Positions 10,395 to 19,332 of a stretch of 64,000 nucleotides of DNA are shown piece by piece (positions within the stretch are counted from its first letter, which is position 1; every line of letters begins with the position of its first letter). Origin of the DNA: CAVXGU01 sp963761615 (GTDB taxonomy: Bacteria; Acidobacteriota; Vicinamibacteria; Vicinamibacterales; CAVVIG01); the NCBI GenBank assembly GCA_963761615.1, contig CAVXGU010000003.1:62001-126000 (forward strand), written 5' to 3'. The notes beneath the pieces are model-generated. The model had not been told where the DNA came from. It saw only the letters and a list, made by a program, of their open reading frames with translations, and searched no databases. The position numbers and the translations under genes were made by a program.

Positions 10395-11822
10395 TCAGAA
10401 GGAATGAGCGATGTGCTTGCCAAGTCGGGCGAAGAATCCGGCCGTCGCGACGCCGACACCCTGTGACGCGCGGCCGACCGCCACGCCGGCGGTCGCGGCG
10501 GCGGCCCAGGGTGTGAGTATCCCGCTCTCCGCGGTCTTCGGCGCGTCAGCCGTCGGCGATCGGGAGTCGACCATCACCGCCGCGGACACCACAGCCGCCG
10601 CCGGCAGCGGGGAGAGCGGGGTCATGGTGGGCCACGTCAGCGACGTCGGAACCGCGGTCTCCGCCAACAGCGGCGCCAGGGACGATCCGGCCATCTCGTC
10701 CGCGGTGCGCGAGGCGTGGCGGGTTCGAACCGGGGTCGAGAGGCCGGCCGGTGCCGTCGCGCGCGGATTCCAATCGTTCGTGCCCGTGCCCAGGATGGCC
10801 GACATCGTGGCCGGCACCGTGGAAGTGACGGCGGCCTCCGCGGTCATCGGCCGCACGGCGGCCGGCAGCGTTCCCTGCACGGCTTCCATCGTGACGGCTC
10901 TCACGTGACTGACGGTCACGCTCAGCATGATCAGGACGGCGCCGGCGCAGAGAGCCATCGCCTGGCGGGGCCGGCGCGGCCCGTCCGACGCGAGAATCCG
11001 GGCGACGCGGTGCCGGGCACCTGACACCGGGACGGCGCCGAGGACGGGCATCGGGCGGATGGGGCCCCTCGGCAGGCCAGCCAGCGTCACGAGGGCTGCC
11101 GCATAGTCCCGGGCGGACCCCGTCACCGACACGGCAATCTCGTCGCACGCCGCCTCGCATTCCTCTTTCACGCGCCGCTCGAGCCACCACACGGCGGGAT
11201 GCCATCCGACCAGCGCGCGCGCGATCCACCGCACGACCTGTACGACATCGTCCCGACGCTGCACGTGCGCCCACTCGTGGACCAGGACTCGATCGAGGTC
11301 GGCGGCGGCGAGCCCATCGACGAGCCGGGGCGCGAGCGCGATGACCGGTCTGCCGCAGCCGAGCACGGCCGCGAAGCGGACGCGTTCGGAGACGACCAGG
11401 TCAACCGGGCGCCCCGTGGCGCTCACGCGCGCCCAGTGGGGCAGGCCGTCCAACAGGGACTGCGGACACGGGCCGCTCCGGCGTTTCGCTCGCCGGAGGG
11501 CGGCGGCGGACATCGCGAGCCGGACGCCGTGGAAGACCGACCAGGCCAGGCACAGGAGAGCCACCAGGTGCGGAGCCGTCCACCAGACGGCGGGCACGGT
11601 GGCGAGGGGAAGGGTCAAGCCGGGCGCGCCGAGGGCCCGTGGCACGAGTGCCGCCCTGGTCGAGGCCACGGGCAGCACGGGCAGCGCCAGCACCAGTCCG
11701 TACGCCGAGAGGACGAAGGCGTGGCGGACGCGCGCGGAGGCCGACGCCAGCACGCGGAGTCCCGCGGCTGCGGCCGCCGCGACGATCAGGCCCTGCACGA
11801 CCCAGTTGAGCAGAACGGCCAC
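10395..11822 (-). CDS. M56 (BlaR1/MecR1-like) membrane metallopeptidase
   Basis: The 475-residue product has four N-terminal hydrophobic segments (residues about 5-115), then the M56 zinc protease site VLVHEWAHVQRRDD (HExxH) with a downstream EEECEAACDEIA-like glutamate region (KEECEAACDEIA). After a further membrane span (about residue 290) the C terminus is a low-complexity Ala/Thr/Ser/Pro segment, not a penicillin-binding sensor domain. BlaR1-type proteins cleave the partner BlaI repressor when a signal is sensed outside the cell. GTG 11822 lies 10 bases after the blaI-like gene, supporting such a pair, but the absence of a beta-lactam sensor domain means the signal is unknown. Confidence 0.88.
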   Translation of the reverse strand: MAVLLNWVVQGLIVAAAAAAGLRVLASASARVRHAFVLSAYGLVLALPVLPVASTRAALVPRALGAPGLTLPLATVPAVWWTAPHLVALLCLAWSVFHGVRLAMSAAALRRAKRRSGPCPQSLLDGLPHWARVSATGRPVDLVVSERVRFAAVLGCGRPVIALAPRLVDGLAAADLDRVLVHEWAHVQRRDDVVQVVRWIARALVGWHPAVWWLERRVKEECEAACDEIAVSVTGSARDYAAALVTLAGLPRGPIRPMPVLGAVPVSGARHRVARILASDGPRRPRQAMALCAGAVLIMLSVTVSHVRAVTMEAVQGTLPAAVRPMTAEAAVTSTVPATMSAILGTGTNDWNPRATAPAGLSTPVRTRHASRTADEMAGSSLAPLLAETAVPTSLTWPTMTPLSPLPAAAVVSAAVMVDSRSPTADAPKTAESGILTPWAAAATAGVAVGRASQGVGVATAGFFARLGKHIAHSF

Positions 11823-11832
11823 GCGGTTGCTC

Positions 11833-12216
11833 CTATGACTCTTCCGGGGCTCCGATGAGCCGCCGGAGGCGTGTCAATTCGTCGCGCCCGATCTCTTCGT
11901 CCTCGAGCACGTTGAGCACGAGCAGGCTCGGTGATCCGTGGAACAGGCGCGTCGCCAGGTGTCTGAGCGCCCGCCGCCGGGCCTGCCGCTCGTCCACCAG
12001 CGGTCGGTAGAGGAAGGCACGTCCCACCTTGTCGTGCGAAACGTACTTCTTGCCCTCGAGAATCCTCAGGATCGTCTGCACGGTGCTGTAGCTGACGCCG
12101 TGCTTCCGTTTCAGCGCGGCGACGACGTCGGCCACGCTCGCCGTCTGTCGCTGCCAGAGCACCGACATGATACGGGCTTCGGCATCGGTCAGGGCCGGCG
12201 AACGGTGTCGGGGCAT
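11833..12216 (-). CDS. BlaI/MecI-family transcriptional repressor
   Basis: The 127-residue winged-helix repressor has LTDAEARIMSVLWQRQTASV, the recognition helix region VSYSTVQTILRILEGKKYVS and HDKVGRAFLYRPLV, the standard BlaI/MecI layout including the region cut by the partner protease. A GAGAG ribosome site lies inside the right arm of a palindromic operator just upstream (12229-12252), so binding would block its own synthesis. It heads the operon blaI-like, M56 protease, B12 radical SAM. Confidence 0.92.
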   Translation of the reverse strand: MPRHRSPALTDAEARIMSVLWQRQTASVADVVAALKRKHGVSYSTVQTILRILEGKKYVSHDKVGRAFLYRPLVDERQARRRALRHLATRLFHGSPSLLVLNVLEDEEIGRDELTRLRRLIGAPEES

Positions 12217-12228
12217 CGGTTTCTCTCA

Positions 12229-12252
12229 AATCTCTTAAGTATTTAAGAGATT
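12229..12252. promoter_or_regulatory. BlaI-type palindromic operator
   Basis: Two perfect 10-base arms (AATCTCTTAA / TTAAGAGATT) are separated by GTAT, beginning 13 bases upstream of the repressor start. It is very AT-rich against a GC-rich background, symmetric, and overlaps the ribosome site of the repressor gene, as expected for autoregulation. Confidence 0.7.
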
Positions 12253-12289
12253 CGCCCAGTCTACTTCGCGGGAGCGCTTCGATGCAACG

Positions 12290-12302
12290 AAATACTTAAG
12301 AG
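12290..12302. promoter_or_regulatory. Possible second BlaI half-operator
   Basis: AAATACTTAAGAG repeats most of the operator half AAGTATTTAAGAG about 50 bases further from the repressor gene. It may be a second, weaker repressor site or part of a promoter for the repressor operon. It also lies 145 bases before the divergent sugar dehydrogenase gene. Confidence 0.35.
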
Positions 12303-12446
12303 TTCGCGCGCCGTCGCCCCGCCGGAATCCGGCTGCCCGGCGCGCGGGCAGTCCGGCTATCATTTGACGAGCACGGTGTCTCGACGTGGAGAGGGCTCCC
12401 GCGGCGCCGTGAGCCGGCCTCGAACGTTCGAGAGAGAAGGAGAGAC

Positions 12447-13667
12447 ATGAGAACGCCCCTGAGTGCAGCGCTGCTGCTCGCTCTCGCGTCGGCCACGGCT
12501 CACGCGCAGATCAACGCGGGCTCGCTCGAGCCGCAACCGAGCCTGCCGTTCACGCTGACCGAGGTCGCGACGTTCAAGCTGCCCTGGCGCATCGCGTTCC
12601 TGCCGGACGGGCGCATGCTCGTCACCGAGAAGGTCGGACCGGTCTGGCTGGTGACGCAGGAGGGGACCAAGACGCCGGTCGACAACGTCCCGCCCGTCCT
12701 CTACCAGGGTCAGGGCGGCATGCTGGGCGTGTTCCTCTCCCCGCACTACGCGACCGACCACAGCGTCTACCTCACGTATGCCGAGCCCGGCGACGGCGGG
12801 TCGAGCCTCGCCCTCGCCCGGGCGCGGCTGGCGATCAGCGGGAGCACGGCGAGCCTCGAGGACCTGAAAGTGCTGTGGCGGCAGATGCCACCGGGGCGGG
12901 GGGGACAGTTCGGGGCCCAGATCGCGTTCTCTCCCGACGGCCAGTACCTGTTCCTGACGGTCGGTGATCGCCAGCGCATGACGCCGGCGCAGGATCCGAA
13001 CCAGGAGCTCGGCAAGATCCTGCGTCTCACGCTCGACGGCAAGCCCGCGCCGGGCAATCCGATGGCGGGAAAGACCGGCGCGGCGACCGTGACCCTGATC
13101 AACCCGCCGCGGGACACGGAGGTCGCCAAGACCGCGCCCGTGATCAGCACGTACACGTTCCCGGGCCCGAACCTGGCGCCGGCGGAGACGTGGACCAGCG
13201 GTCACCGGACGCCGTACGGCCTGGCATTCGCACCCGACGGCCGGCTGTGGGAGGTGGAGCACGGCCCGCGCGGCGGCGACGAGCTGAACCTGATCGAGCC
13301 CGGCAAGAACTACGGCTGGCCCCTGGTCTCCTACGCCACCAATTACAACGGCGTGCCGATCCCGAGCCCGGACACGCGGCCCGACCTCGCCAAGCCGGTG
13401 ATCTACTGGACGCCCATCATCGCGCCGGGCAACCTCATGTTCTACCAGGGCGCGATGTTCCCACAGTGGAACGGGTCGGCCCTCATGAGTGGGATGGCGA
13501 CCCAGACGCTCAACCGCATCACCTTCGACGGCAAGGGCGGCGCGACCCCCGCCGAGCGCTGGAACGTCGGCCACCGCATTCGCGACGTGGAGGAAGGTCC
13601 CGACGGCGCGCTGTGGCTCCTCGAGGACGCGAATCCCGGCGGGTTGTACCGCGTGACACCGAAGTAG
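12447..13667 (+). CDS. PQQ-dependent aldose sugar dehydrogenase (GSDH family)
   Basis: The 406-residue exported protein has a signal peptide ending at ATAHAQ and the six-bladed propeller of the glucose/sorbosone dehydrogenase family. Typical motifs are LPWRIAFLPDGRMLVTE, GGMLGVFLSPHYATD, FSPDGQYLFLTVGDR, TYGLAF-like TPYGLAFAPDGRLWEVEHGP and GGDELNLIEPGKNYGWP. These soluble enzymes oxidise aldoses in the periplasm with PQQ and pass electrons to quinone or cytochrome. A GAGAGAAGGAGAG ribosome site precedes ATG 12447. It is monocistronic and divergent from the BlaI-type operon. The exact sugar cannot be told. Confidence 0.88.
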   Translation: MRTPLSAALLLALASATAHAQINAGSLEPQPSLPFTLTEVATFKLPWRIAFLPDGRMLVTEKVGPVWLVTQEGTKTPVDNVPPVLYQGQGGMLGVFLSPHYATDHSVYLTYAEPGDGGSSLALARARLAISGSTASLEDLKVLWRQMPPGRGGQFGAQIAFSPDGQYLFLTVGDRQRMTPAQDPNQELGKILRLTLDGKPAPGNPMAGKTGAATVTLINPPRDTEVAKTAPVISTYTFPGPNLAPAETWTSGHRTPYGLAFAPDGRLWEVEHGPRGGDELNLIEPGKNYGWPLVSYATNYNGVPIPSPDTRPDLAKPVIYWTPIIAPGNLMFYQGAMFPQWNGSALMSGMATQTLNRITFDGKGGATPAERWNVGHRIRDVEEGPDGALWLLEDANPGGLYRVTPK

Positions 13668-13679
13668 GCGCTTCGGCGC

Positions 13680-14474
13680 TCACCCTTCGGTCATGGACTT
13701 CAGCATCTGCTCGAACGCCGCCTGATTCGGCCCGATGAAGGGTCGGGCGCCCGGCGCGGCCGTCAGCGAGGCCAGCATCCGCTCGATCATGTGACCCGGC
13801 GCGGCCGGCAGGTGACTGCTCAGGATCAGCGCCGGCGCCATCTTGCGAATGTCGTCCAGTTCTCCAGCCAGGAGGGTCCGGTCCGCCTTGTGCAGCCACG
13901 GCGAGTCGACCGTGGCCCAGAAGACCTGGCCGTCCCGGAGATCGCCGTCGGAGAGCTCGGCCGCGCTCTGCGGCGCCGCCTGCAGGAGCGCCCCGAAGCA
14001 GTCGGAGCTGAAGAACGCCCCGGATCGGTCGTCGTAGAAGCCCGTCGTGGACGGGTTGTCGAAGACTGGCGGCCTGATCGCCGAGAGCGTGCGATTGCCG
14101 AGGGTGATCCTCTCCCCCGGGTTGACGAAGTGCACGCGATCCACGGGGAGGGGCGCCGACAGGCTCATGATGCCCATTCCGAGAAACGTCGTCAGCACCT
14201 TGAGGCGCGGGTTCTCCGCCAGCAACTGGTGCAGGCTGCCCATGTGGTCGAAATCGGTGTGCGTGAGCCAGAGCCACCGAAGCGCCGGCGGATCGATGAC
14301 CGCGCGCAGCGCGCGCATGAAGTCCGCGCTGTCGACGCCGCAGCCCGTGTCGACGAGGATGGGCTCCGGGCCCTTGATGACGAACGCGTTGATCGGCACC
14401 AGGCCGAGGCCGGGGATCGGGAAGGTCGAAGTCAGCACTTCGATGTCCGGCGCGGCCGTGTAGGTCTGAACCAT
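13680..14474 (-). CDS. MBL-fold metallohydrolase / ODP-type protein
   Basis: The 264-residue metallo-beta-lactamase-fold protein has the metal motif LTHTDFDHMGS in place of the usual HxHxDH (Asp replaces the second His), the VDTGCG strand before it, and a later SSDCFGALL. This variant occurs in ODP/flavodiiron-like and other oxygen-related proteins that bind a di-iron centre. The helical segment after the metal site resembles stand-alone ODP proteins. ATG 14474 is the first plausible start. It is convergent with the sugar dehydrogenase gene, with a 12-base gap holding a GCGC-TTCG-GCGC hairpin. Confidence 0.78.
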   Translation of the reverse strand: MVQTYTAAPDIEVLTSTFPIPGLGLVPINAFVIKGPEPILVDTGCGVDSADFMRALRAVIDPPALRWLWLTHTDFDHMGSLHQLLAENPRLKVLTTFLGMGIMSLSAPLPVDRVHFVNPGERITLGNRTLSAIRPPVFDNPSTTGFYDDRSGAFFSSDCFGALLQAAPQSAAELSDGDLRDGQVFWATVDSPWLHKADRTLLAGELDDIRKMAPALILSSHLPAAPGHMIERMLASLTAAPGARPFIGPNQAAFEQMLKSMTEG

Positions 14475-14618
14475 GCTTCTTCTCCAGTGCCGCGATGACG
14501 GCGCCCTGGCTGGGGTTGTCGCCGGTGTCGACGGCTGTTCACCCGGAGGTGTAACGAGCACGCCCGCCGTTACACGTCCCGTTTGACGATGGCTGGCGGC
14601 AGGGGTACCGTCACCGGG

Positions 14619-15185
14619 ATGTTGACCATCGTCGACGCCAGCGATGGCGACCTGGCGCGGGCCGTGTCGGCCGGCGCTGGATCGGCCCTGGCGGCGGAGG
14701 GCGAGTTGTACCGACGCTTTGCGCCACGCGTCCGCCTGTACGGCCTGCGCCATCTCCGCGACGAGGAGGCGGCGCACGATCTCGTCCAGCGCGTGCTGCT
14801 GCTGACGATCGAGAAGCTCCGGAAGGGAGCAGTTCGCGACGCCGATCAAATCGCGTCCTTCGTCCTCGGCGTCAGCCGGATGATGGCGAAGGGACTGAAA
14901 CGGCAGGCCTGGCGGCGCGAGAAGCTCCGCGAAGTCTTCATGGCGCAGCCGGCCGTCGAATTACCCCGCGGAGATGCGCGTCTGGATGTCGATCGCCTCG
15001 AATCGTGCCTCGCCCGCCTTGCCGAGCGCGACCGCCTGGTCGTGATGCTCACCTTCTATGCGGAGCGGACGGCTGGAGAAGTCGCGCGCGAGCTCGGCAT
15101 CACCGAAGGACATGTGCGCGTGATCCGTCACCGCGCGATCCAGCGCCTCCGGGCGTGTTTCGCCTGGCGCGGGACGGCGTCGTGA
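14619..15185 (+). CDS. ECF-family RNA polymerase sigma factor
   Basis: The product has sigma region 2 (LYRRFAPRVRLYGLRHLRDE, then DLVQRVLLLTIEKLR) and sigma region 4 (LTFYAERTAGEVARELGITE, GHVRVIRHRAIQRLR), about 188 residues from ATG 14619. ATG 14589 or TTG 14583 would add 10-12 residues before the domain. The stop overlaps the downstream anti-sigma gene in a GTGA junction, so the two are translationally coupled. This argues strongly that the zinc-finger protein is its cognate anti-sigma factor. Confidence 0.88.
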   Translation: MLTIVDASDGDLARAVSAGAGSALAAEGELYRRFAPRVRLYGLRHLRDEEAAHDLVQRVLLLTIEKLRKGAVRDADQIASFVLGVSRMMAKGLKRQAWRREKLREVFMAQPAVELPRGDARLDVDRLESCLARLAERDRLVVMLTFYAERTAGEVARELGITEGHVRVIRHRAIQRLRACFAWRGTAS

Positions 15186-15754
15186 TCATGCCGGAGTGTG
15201 AAGTGTCCGTGACCGATCAGGTCCTGCTGGACTACTGGGCCGGGGATCTCCCGCCCGCCGAGGCGGATCGGCTCGAAGAGCACCTGTTCGCGTGTCGCGA
15301 CTGCTCGGGCCGCCTGGAGGAGCTGGCGTCGATCGGAGCGGGCCTCGCGAGCCTCGTGCGGCAGGGGCGAATCTCGGGAGCCGTGTCCCGCGCCCTCGTC
15401 AACCGCATGCAGCGGGCGGGTGTCCGGATCCGCCAGTACTCGCTGTCGCCTGGCGAGACGGTGCCGTGCGCGGTCTTTCCCGGCGACGATCTCGTGATGG
15501 CGGCCCTGCACGCGGACTTCACCGGCGTGGAGTCGGTCACGCTGTCCATCTCCAGCCCGGCACGCAACGGGGTGTTCGACGAGCTCTCCGTGTCCCGACC
15601 CGAGGGCCGGGTGCTCTGGGTGCTGCCGAGCACGACGGTCCGCGGGTTTCCCTCGATGCGGCTGGAGCTCACGCTCACCGCGTCGGGGCCGGACCGCGTC
15701 GTGCTCGGCCGGTACGTGCTCGACCACGAAGCGGCGGAGCCGGAGGACCGCTGA
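15182..15754 (+). CDS. Zinc-finger (zf-HC2) anti-sigma factor, soluble type
   Basis: The 190-residue protein begins with the anti-sigma zinc-binding pattern HLFACRDCSGRLEEL (HxxxCxxC) preceded by LLDYWAGDLPPAEADRLEE. Unlike many ECF anti-sigmas it shows no clear membrane span. The C-terminal 120 residues form a beta-rich region (SVTLSISSPARNGVFDELSV) that may be a sensor. GTG 15182 overlaps the sigma gene stop by four bases. ATG 15188 is an alternative. It probably holds the ECF sigma factor inactive until a cytoplasmic signal arrives. The signal is unknown. Confidence 0.82.
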   Translation: MIMPECEVSVTDQVLLDYWAGDLPPAEADRLEEHLFACRDCSGRLEELASIGAGLASLVRQGRISGAVSRALVNRMQRAGVRIRQYSLSPGETVPCAVFPGDDLVMAALHADFTGVESVTLSISSPARNGVFDELSVSRPEGRVLWVLPSTTVRGFPSMRLELTLTASGPDRVVLGRYVLDHEAAEPEDR

Positions 15755-15807
15755 GGCGTCGGCTCGCGCCCCGCCCGGGACCGCCCGTCCCGCACGCGTC
15801 GGGTTGC

Positions 15808-16305
15808 CTACGCGCCGCCCCCGGACGCCGCGACCTGTCTGAAGAAGGCCTGCGCCCGATGGTCCATCTCCTCCCGCGAGAGGTCCTCCTTGCGGGTCGC
15901 GATCGTCCACTGATACCCGTAGGGGTCGGTGAGCGTGCCGCTTCGGTCGCCCCAGAACTGATCGGTCAGCTGTCCCATCGGACCCGGCGCCACCTGGCCG
16001 CCGGCCGCCACCGCGCGGGCGAACAGCGCGTCGCAGTCCGGCGTGTAGATCCAGAATCCCACCGGAGAGCCGCCGAAGGCCTTCGGGCTCCTGCCGCCGC
16101 CCATCGCGTCGTTCAGCATGATGCGCGAGCTGCCGATCTGCAGCTCCGCGTGGATGATCTTCCCGTCGGGGCCCAGGGCGCGCGTCTTCTCTTCGGCGCC
16201 CAGCGCCTTCTTGTACCAGTCGATCGCGTGGGCCGCGTCGTCGAAGATGAGATGCGGCGTCACCGAGTGGAATCCCTCCGGAATCGCGCTCCTTGCTGCG
16301 GTCAT
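15808..16305 (-). CDS. VOC-family (glyoxalase/PhnB-like) protein
   Basis: The 165-residue protein has the PhnB/glyoxalase-bleomycin-resistance fold: VTPHLIFDDAAHAIDWYKKA, HAELQIGSSRIMLND, and QFWGDRSGTLTDPYGYQW close to the C terminus, with the paired beta-alpha-beta-beta-beta modules. A GGAGGAGGAAG ribosome site precedes GTG 16308/ATG 16305. Members range from metal-dependent dioxygenases to proteins of unknown function, so the reaction is not assigned. It stands alone and is divergent from the exported cupin gene. Confidence 0.85.
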   Translation of the reverse strand: MTAARSAIPEGFHSVTPHLIFDDAAHAIDWYKKALGAEEKTRALGPDGKIIHAELQIGSSRIMLNDAMGGGRSPKAFGGSPVGFWIYTPDCDALFARAVAAGGQVAPGPMGQLTDQFWGDRSGTLTDPYGYQWTIATRKEDLSREEMDHRAQAFFRQVAASGGGA

Positions 16306-16557
16306 CACTTCCTCCTCCTGTTGACGTCGTGCGTGAGCCGCCTCGTTTCCTGCGTGATCGAGCCTGCCTTCGAACGGGGGCGGTCGTCAACCTCCGACCG
16401 CGGCGTTTCCCCCGGCCCGAGGCCGAGCTCCCGCGCCGTTCTTCGATTCCTGGTCGAACGGGCGGGCCGCGTTTCGACATCCCGGGCGGGCGCTCCACGA
16501 AGTCATTGCCCGCCGGCCCGACGCTGCCTATCATCCTCGGTGAACAGGGAGGGTGAG

Positions 16558-17070
16558 ATGAGACTCCTCAGGAAGACCGTCCTGGCACTGGCGATCCTCG
16601 CCGTGGCCGGCACGGCCGGGGCGCAGACCGCGACCGTCAAGGATCCCGCAGGGCCCGTGCCGGATCCGGCGCACGTGCCTTTCACGCTGCCGAAGGACCT
16701 CAAGTGGACCGGCCAGGTCGGCAAGCAGCAGACGGCGGTCCTCTTCGGCAATCCCAGCGAGCCCGGCCTCTACGGCATTGTCATCAAGTGGTATCCGGGT
16801 AACTTCTCGCGGCCGCACTTCCACGACCAGGATCGCTGGGCCTACGTCATCTCGGGGACCTGGTGGGTGTCCTCCAGCAGCACGTACGACGAGAGGACGA
16901 CGTATCCGATGCGCGCCGGCTCGGTGGTGGAGGACGTGAAGAACACCGTGCACTGGGACGGCTGCCGGACGGGCGAGACCGAGCCCGCGGTGCTCGAGCT
17001 CGTCGGGATGGGCCCGGTGAAGACCGTTCAGGTCGACGAGAACGGACAGCCCGAACGCCGGGGACGGTGA
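16558..17070 (+). CDS. Exported cupin-domain protein
   Basis: The 170-residue protein has a signal peptide (LALAILAVAGTAGAQ) followed by a single cupin barrel. Motif 1 is FSRPHFHDQDRWAYVISGTW and motif 2 is around YPMRAGSVVEDVKNTVHWDG, so His residues for one metal site are present (HFH, H in NTVHW). Periplasmic single-domain cupins of this type are common in soil bacteria and their substrates are generally unknown. GGGAGGGTGAG precedes ATG 16558. It faces the aldo/keto reductase gene (25-base gap). Confidence 0.8.
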   Translation: MRLLRKTVLALAILAVAGTAGAQTATVKDPAGPVPDPAHVPFTLPKDLKWTGQVGKQQTAVLFGNPSEPGLYGIVIKWYPGNFSRPHFHDQDRWAYVISGTWWVSSSSTYDERTTYPMRAGSVVEDVKNTVHWDGCRTGETEPAVLELVGMGPVKTVQVDENGQPERRGR

Positions 17071-17095
17071 CGCGGCTGAGGGCGGGGCGCCGCGA

Positions 17096-18082
17096 TCAGC
17101 GCCCCGTCATCCGCTCGAGCGGCTCCGGGTACCGGGCGCCCTGAACGGCGATCTGCGCGGCCGCCTGCTCGATCTCGTGCCGATCGTCCGGGGAGAGGCG
17201 GATTGCGGCCGCACCGAGGTTCTCCTCGAGGCGCGGCAGCTTCGTCGTGCCGGGGATGGGCACGATCCACGGCTTCTGCGCCAGCAGCCACGCCAGGGCG
17301 ATCTGCGCCGGCGTCGACTTCAGGCGCCCGGCGATCTTCGCCACGCGGTCGACGAGCTCCCGGTTGGCCCTGCGGTTCTCCGGCGTGAAGCGTGGGACGC
17401 GGCTGCGGATGTCGGACGCGTCGAACGTCGTGTGCTCGTCGATCTTTCCCGTCAGGAAGCCCCTGCCGAGGGGACTGAACGGCACGAAGCCGATGCCGAG
17501 CTCCTCGAGCGCCGGAAGCAGCTCCGCTTCGGGTCTTCTCCACCACAGCGAGTACTCGCTCTGAACCGCCGTGACGGGCTGGACCGCGTGCGCACGGCGG
17601 ATCGTCTGCACGCCGGCTTCCGACAGTCCGAAGTGCCGGACCTTGCCCTCCCGAATGAGCTCCTTCACCGTGCCTGCCACATCCTCGATTGGCACGTTCG
17701 GATCGACCCGGTGCTGATAGAAGAGATCGATCCGGTCGGTCCCGAGGCGCTCGAGCGACGCCTCGGCGACCTCCCGGATGTGCGCGGGCCGGCTGTCCAG
17801 ATCCCGCTGGGCGCCCGATTCGATCCGGAAGCCGAACTTCGTCGCGATGACGACCCGATCGCGGAACGGGGCGAGCGCCTCGCCCACCAGTTGCTCGTTG
17901 GCGAACGGCCCGTACACTTCCGCGGTGTCGAAAAAGGTGACGCCGCGCTCGACGGCCGACCGGATGAGCGCGATCCCCGCCTGCCGATCGATTGCCGGGC
18001 CGTAGCCCGAGCTCAGTCCCATGCAGCCGAGACCGATCGCCGAAACCTCCAGGCCGCCTGTCCCGAGCCTGCGTGTCTGCAC
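17096..18082 (-). CDS. Aldo/keto reductase
   Basis: The 328-residue TIM-barrel NADP-dependent oxidoreductase has RRLGTGGLEVSAIGLGCMGL at the N terminus, GVTFFDTAEVYGPFANEQLV with the catalytic Asp and Tyr, ATKFGF with the Lys, and LFYQHRVDP with the His. The order and spacing are those of the YakC/AKR13 group. It reduces aldehydes or ketones, and the physiological substrate is unknown. The start is GTG 18082. The next gene upstream on the same strand ends 31 bases away. Confidence 0.92.
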   Translation of the reverse strand: MQTRRLGTGGLEVSAIGLGCMGLSSGYGPAIDRQAGIALIRSAVERGVTFFDTAEVYGPFANEQLVGEALAPFRDRVVIATKFGFRIESGAQRDLDSRPAHIREVAEASLERLGTDRIDLFYQHRVDPNVPIEDVAGTVKELIREGKVRHFGLSEAGVQTIRRAHAVQPVTAVQSEYSLWWRRPEAELLPALEELGIGFVPFSPLGRGFLTGKIDEHTTFDASDIRSRVPRFTPENRRANRELVDRVAKIAGRLKSTPAQIALAWLLAQKPWIVPIPGTTKLPRLEENLGAAAIRLSPDDRHEIEQAAAQIAVQGARYPEPLERMTGR

Positions 18083-18113
18083 GTCCTGTCCCTCCGGCGC
18101 CGCGGCGCCGCCA

Positions 18114-18894
18114 TCAAGCCCGGAGACGCGAGAGGTCGCGCGCCTGCTGCTCGGCGGTCCTGATCTTCTTCACTTCGGCCCGCTGCAGGACGCCGAGGCT
18201 CCTCGCCTCGCTGCGATGGCCACGCCGGTCCTCCCTGGCGAACGCCCGGGCCTTCGCACGGCTCCCGAACGTCTGGGTCCACTTCCCGTTCTTGAACACG
18301 ATTCTGGTAGCCGTCCTTCAGGATCTGGAACGGCTTCTTCACCTTGTTCAGGTAGTCGAAGCGCACGGAGCCGGGCTTGTGGAAGTCCTCGAAGTACGCC
18401 GGCGTGACGAAGTCGCTCATCGGGACGCCCCGCACCTTGAAGCTGAGCGCCTCGACCGGGTCGGCGCTCTCGTACGCGTACACGGCCTTCGGATCCGGAC
18501 CGGTCGTCATCATGTTGATGGCCGGATCCACCAGCATCTCCACGAGCTCGTGGGACGCCGAGACGCTCACCAGGTCGCCGTTCTCGAGCGTCGTCTTGAC
18601 GAAGACCTTCGCGATCGGCAGGCCGTCGGGTGTCAGGTCGTGATACGCCAGCGCCCCGGGCGCGTCGGCATCGTCGAGGAATACCATCGCCCAGGCGCCG
18701 GACACGAAGTCATTGCTCTTGAACAGCGTGGCCGGCGTCGCCCAGATCGGCGCCACGTGGTCGTCGACGTACGCCTGCATGGCGGCGACGAGGGCGTCGA
18801 GGTCGACGCCCAGGGGAACGGTCGCCTTGTCGAAGCACGCGATGCGCGGAACCTCGCCCTGATTGAACGCGCCGAGGATTCGTTTCTTTGTCAT
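18114..18894 (-). CDS. HELxE-motif protein of unknown function (frameshifted)
   Basis: Two reading frames together encode one protein of about 259 residues. The first, from ATG 18894, contains NDFVSGAWAMVFLDD and SASHELVEMLVDP, a zincin-like HExxE motif with a downstream Asp, and ends its sensible part at ILKDGYQ. Removing one T from the TT at 18302-18303 restores the second frame (IVFKNGKWTQTFGSR and a Lys/Arg-rich tail) to the stop at 18114. The composition on both sides is coherent, so the gene is probably intact in the organism or only recently broken. The family is one I cannot name. A metal-dependent hydrolase role is speculation from the HELxE motif. Confidence 0.65.
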
Positions 18895-18992
18895 GAGCCC
18901 TCCCTGCGACTCACGACATCATGCGCCCGCGGATCCGGCCGGCTTGCACGGGTTGCACACAGAATGCGTCCCGTGCCCCAGGCTCGTCCGTT

Positions 18993-19244
18993 CTAGGAGC
19001 CTTCCTTGACCTCGTAGATCTCGTCTGCCACGAGGCCGTGGGCCTCGCGGTGCACGGTGTGGGCCGCTTCCTTGTTCGGGGCCTCGACGAGGCAGAAGAT
19101 CTTGCCCTCCTTCTCGTCCACCCAGTAGCGCAGGTACTTGACGCCGTGCTTGGCCTGTTCCTGGAGGTCCTTCACATGGGCGTCGGCGACGTCCTTCGCC
19201 GATACGCTGCCCTTCATGTTGTGCACGTCGAGGTAGAGTGGCAT
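18993..19244 (-). CDS. DUF4242 / SCO4226-like small protein
   Basis: The 83-residue protein contains LYLDVHNMKGSVSAKDVADA, a central YLRYWVDEKEGKIFCLVEAP and a following AHTVHREAHGL, the usual DUF4242 ferredoxin-like alpha-beta pattern. SCO4226 from Streptomyces coelicolor, of this family, binds nickel. ATG 19244 with a GGGAGGGA ribosome site is preferred over the earlier in-frame start. It is monocistronic. Confidence 0.82.
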   Translation of the reverse strand: MPLYLDVHNMKGSVSAKDVADAHVKDLQEQAKHGVKYLRYWVDEKEGKIFCLVEAPNKEAAHTVHREAHGLVADEIYEVKEGS

Positions 19245-19332
19245 GAGCGTCCCTCCCATTGCGAGTTGTGCGATCTTGGACCGTCCCGTGATTCTACCAG
19301 CCCTGCCTGTGCGCGACGCCTGCGCTCGCCGC

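Noticed and set aside
10721..10735. GGGTTCGAACCGGGG resembling a tRNA T-arm
   Set aside because: It lies within the M56 peptidase coding region and no acceptor stem or anticodon arm could be paired around it.
13668..13679. GCGC-TTCG-GCGC hairpin between convergent genes
   Set aside because: The stem is only four pairs and no T-run follows, so terminator function is not supported.
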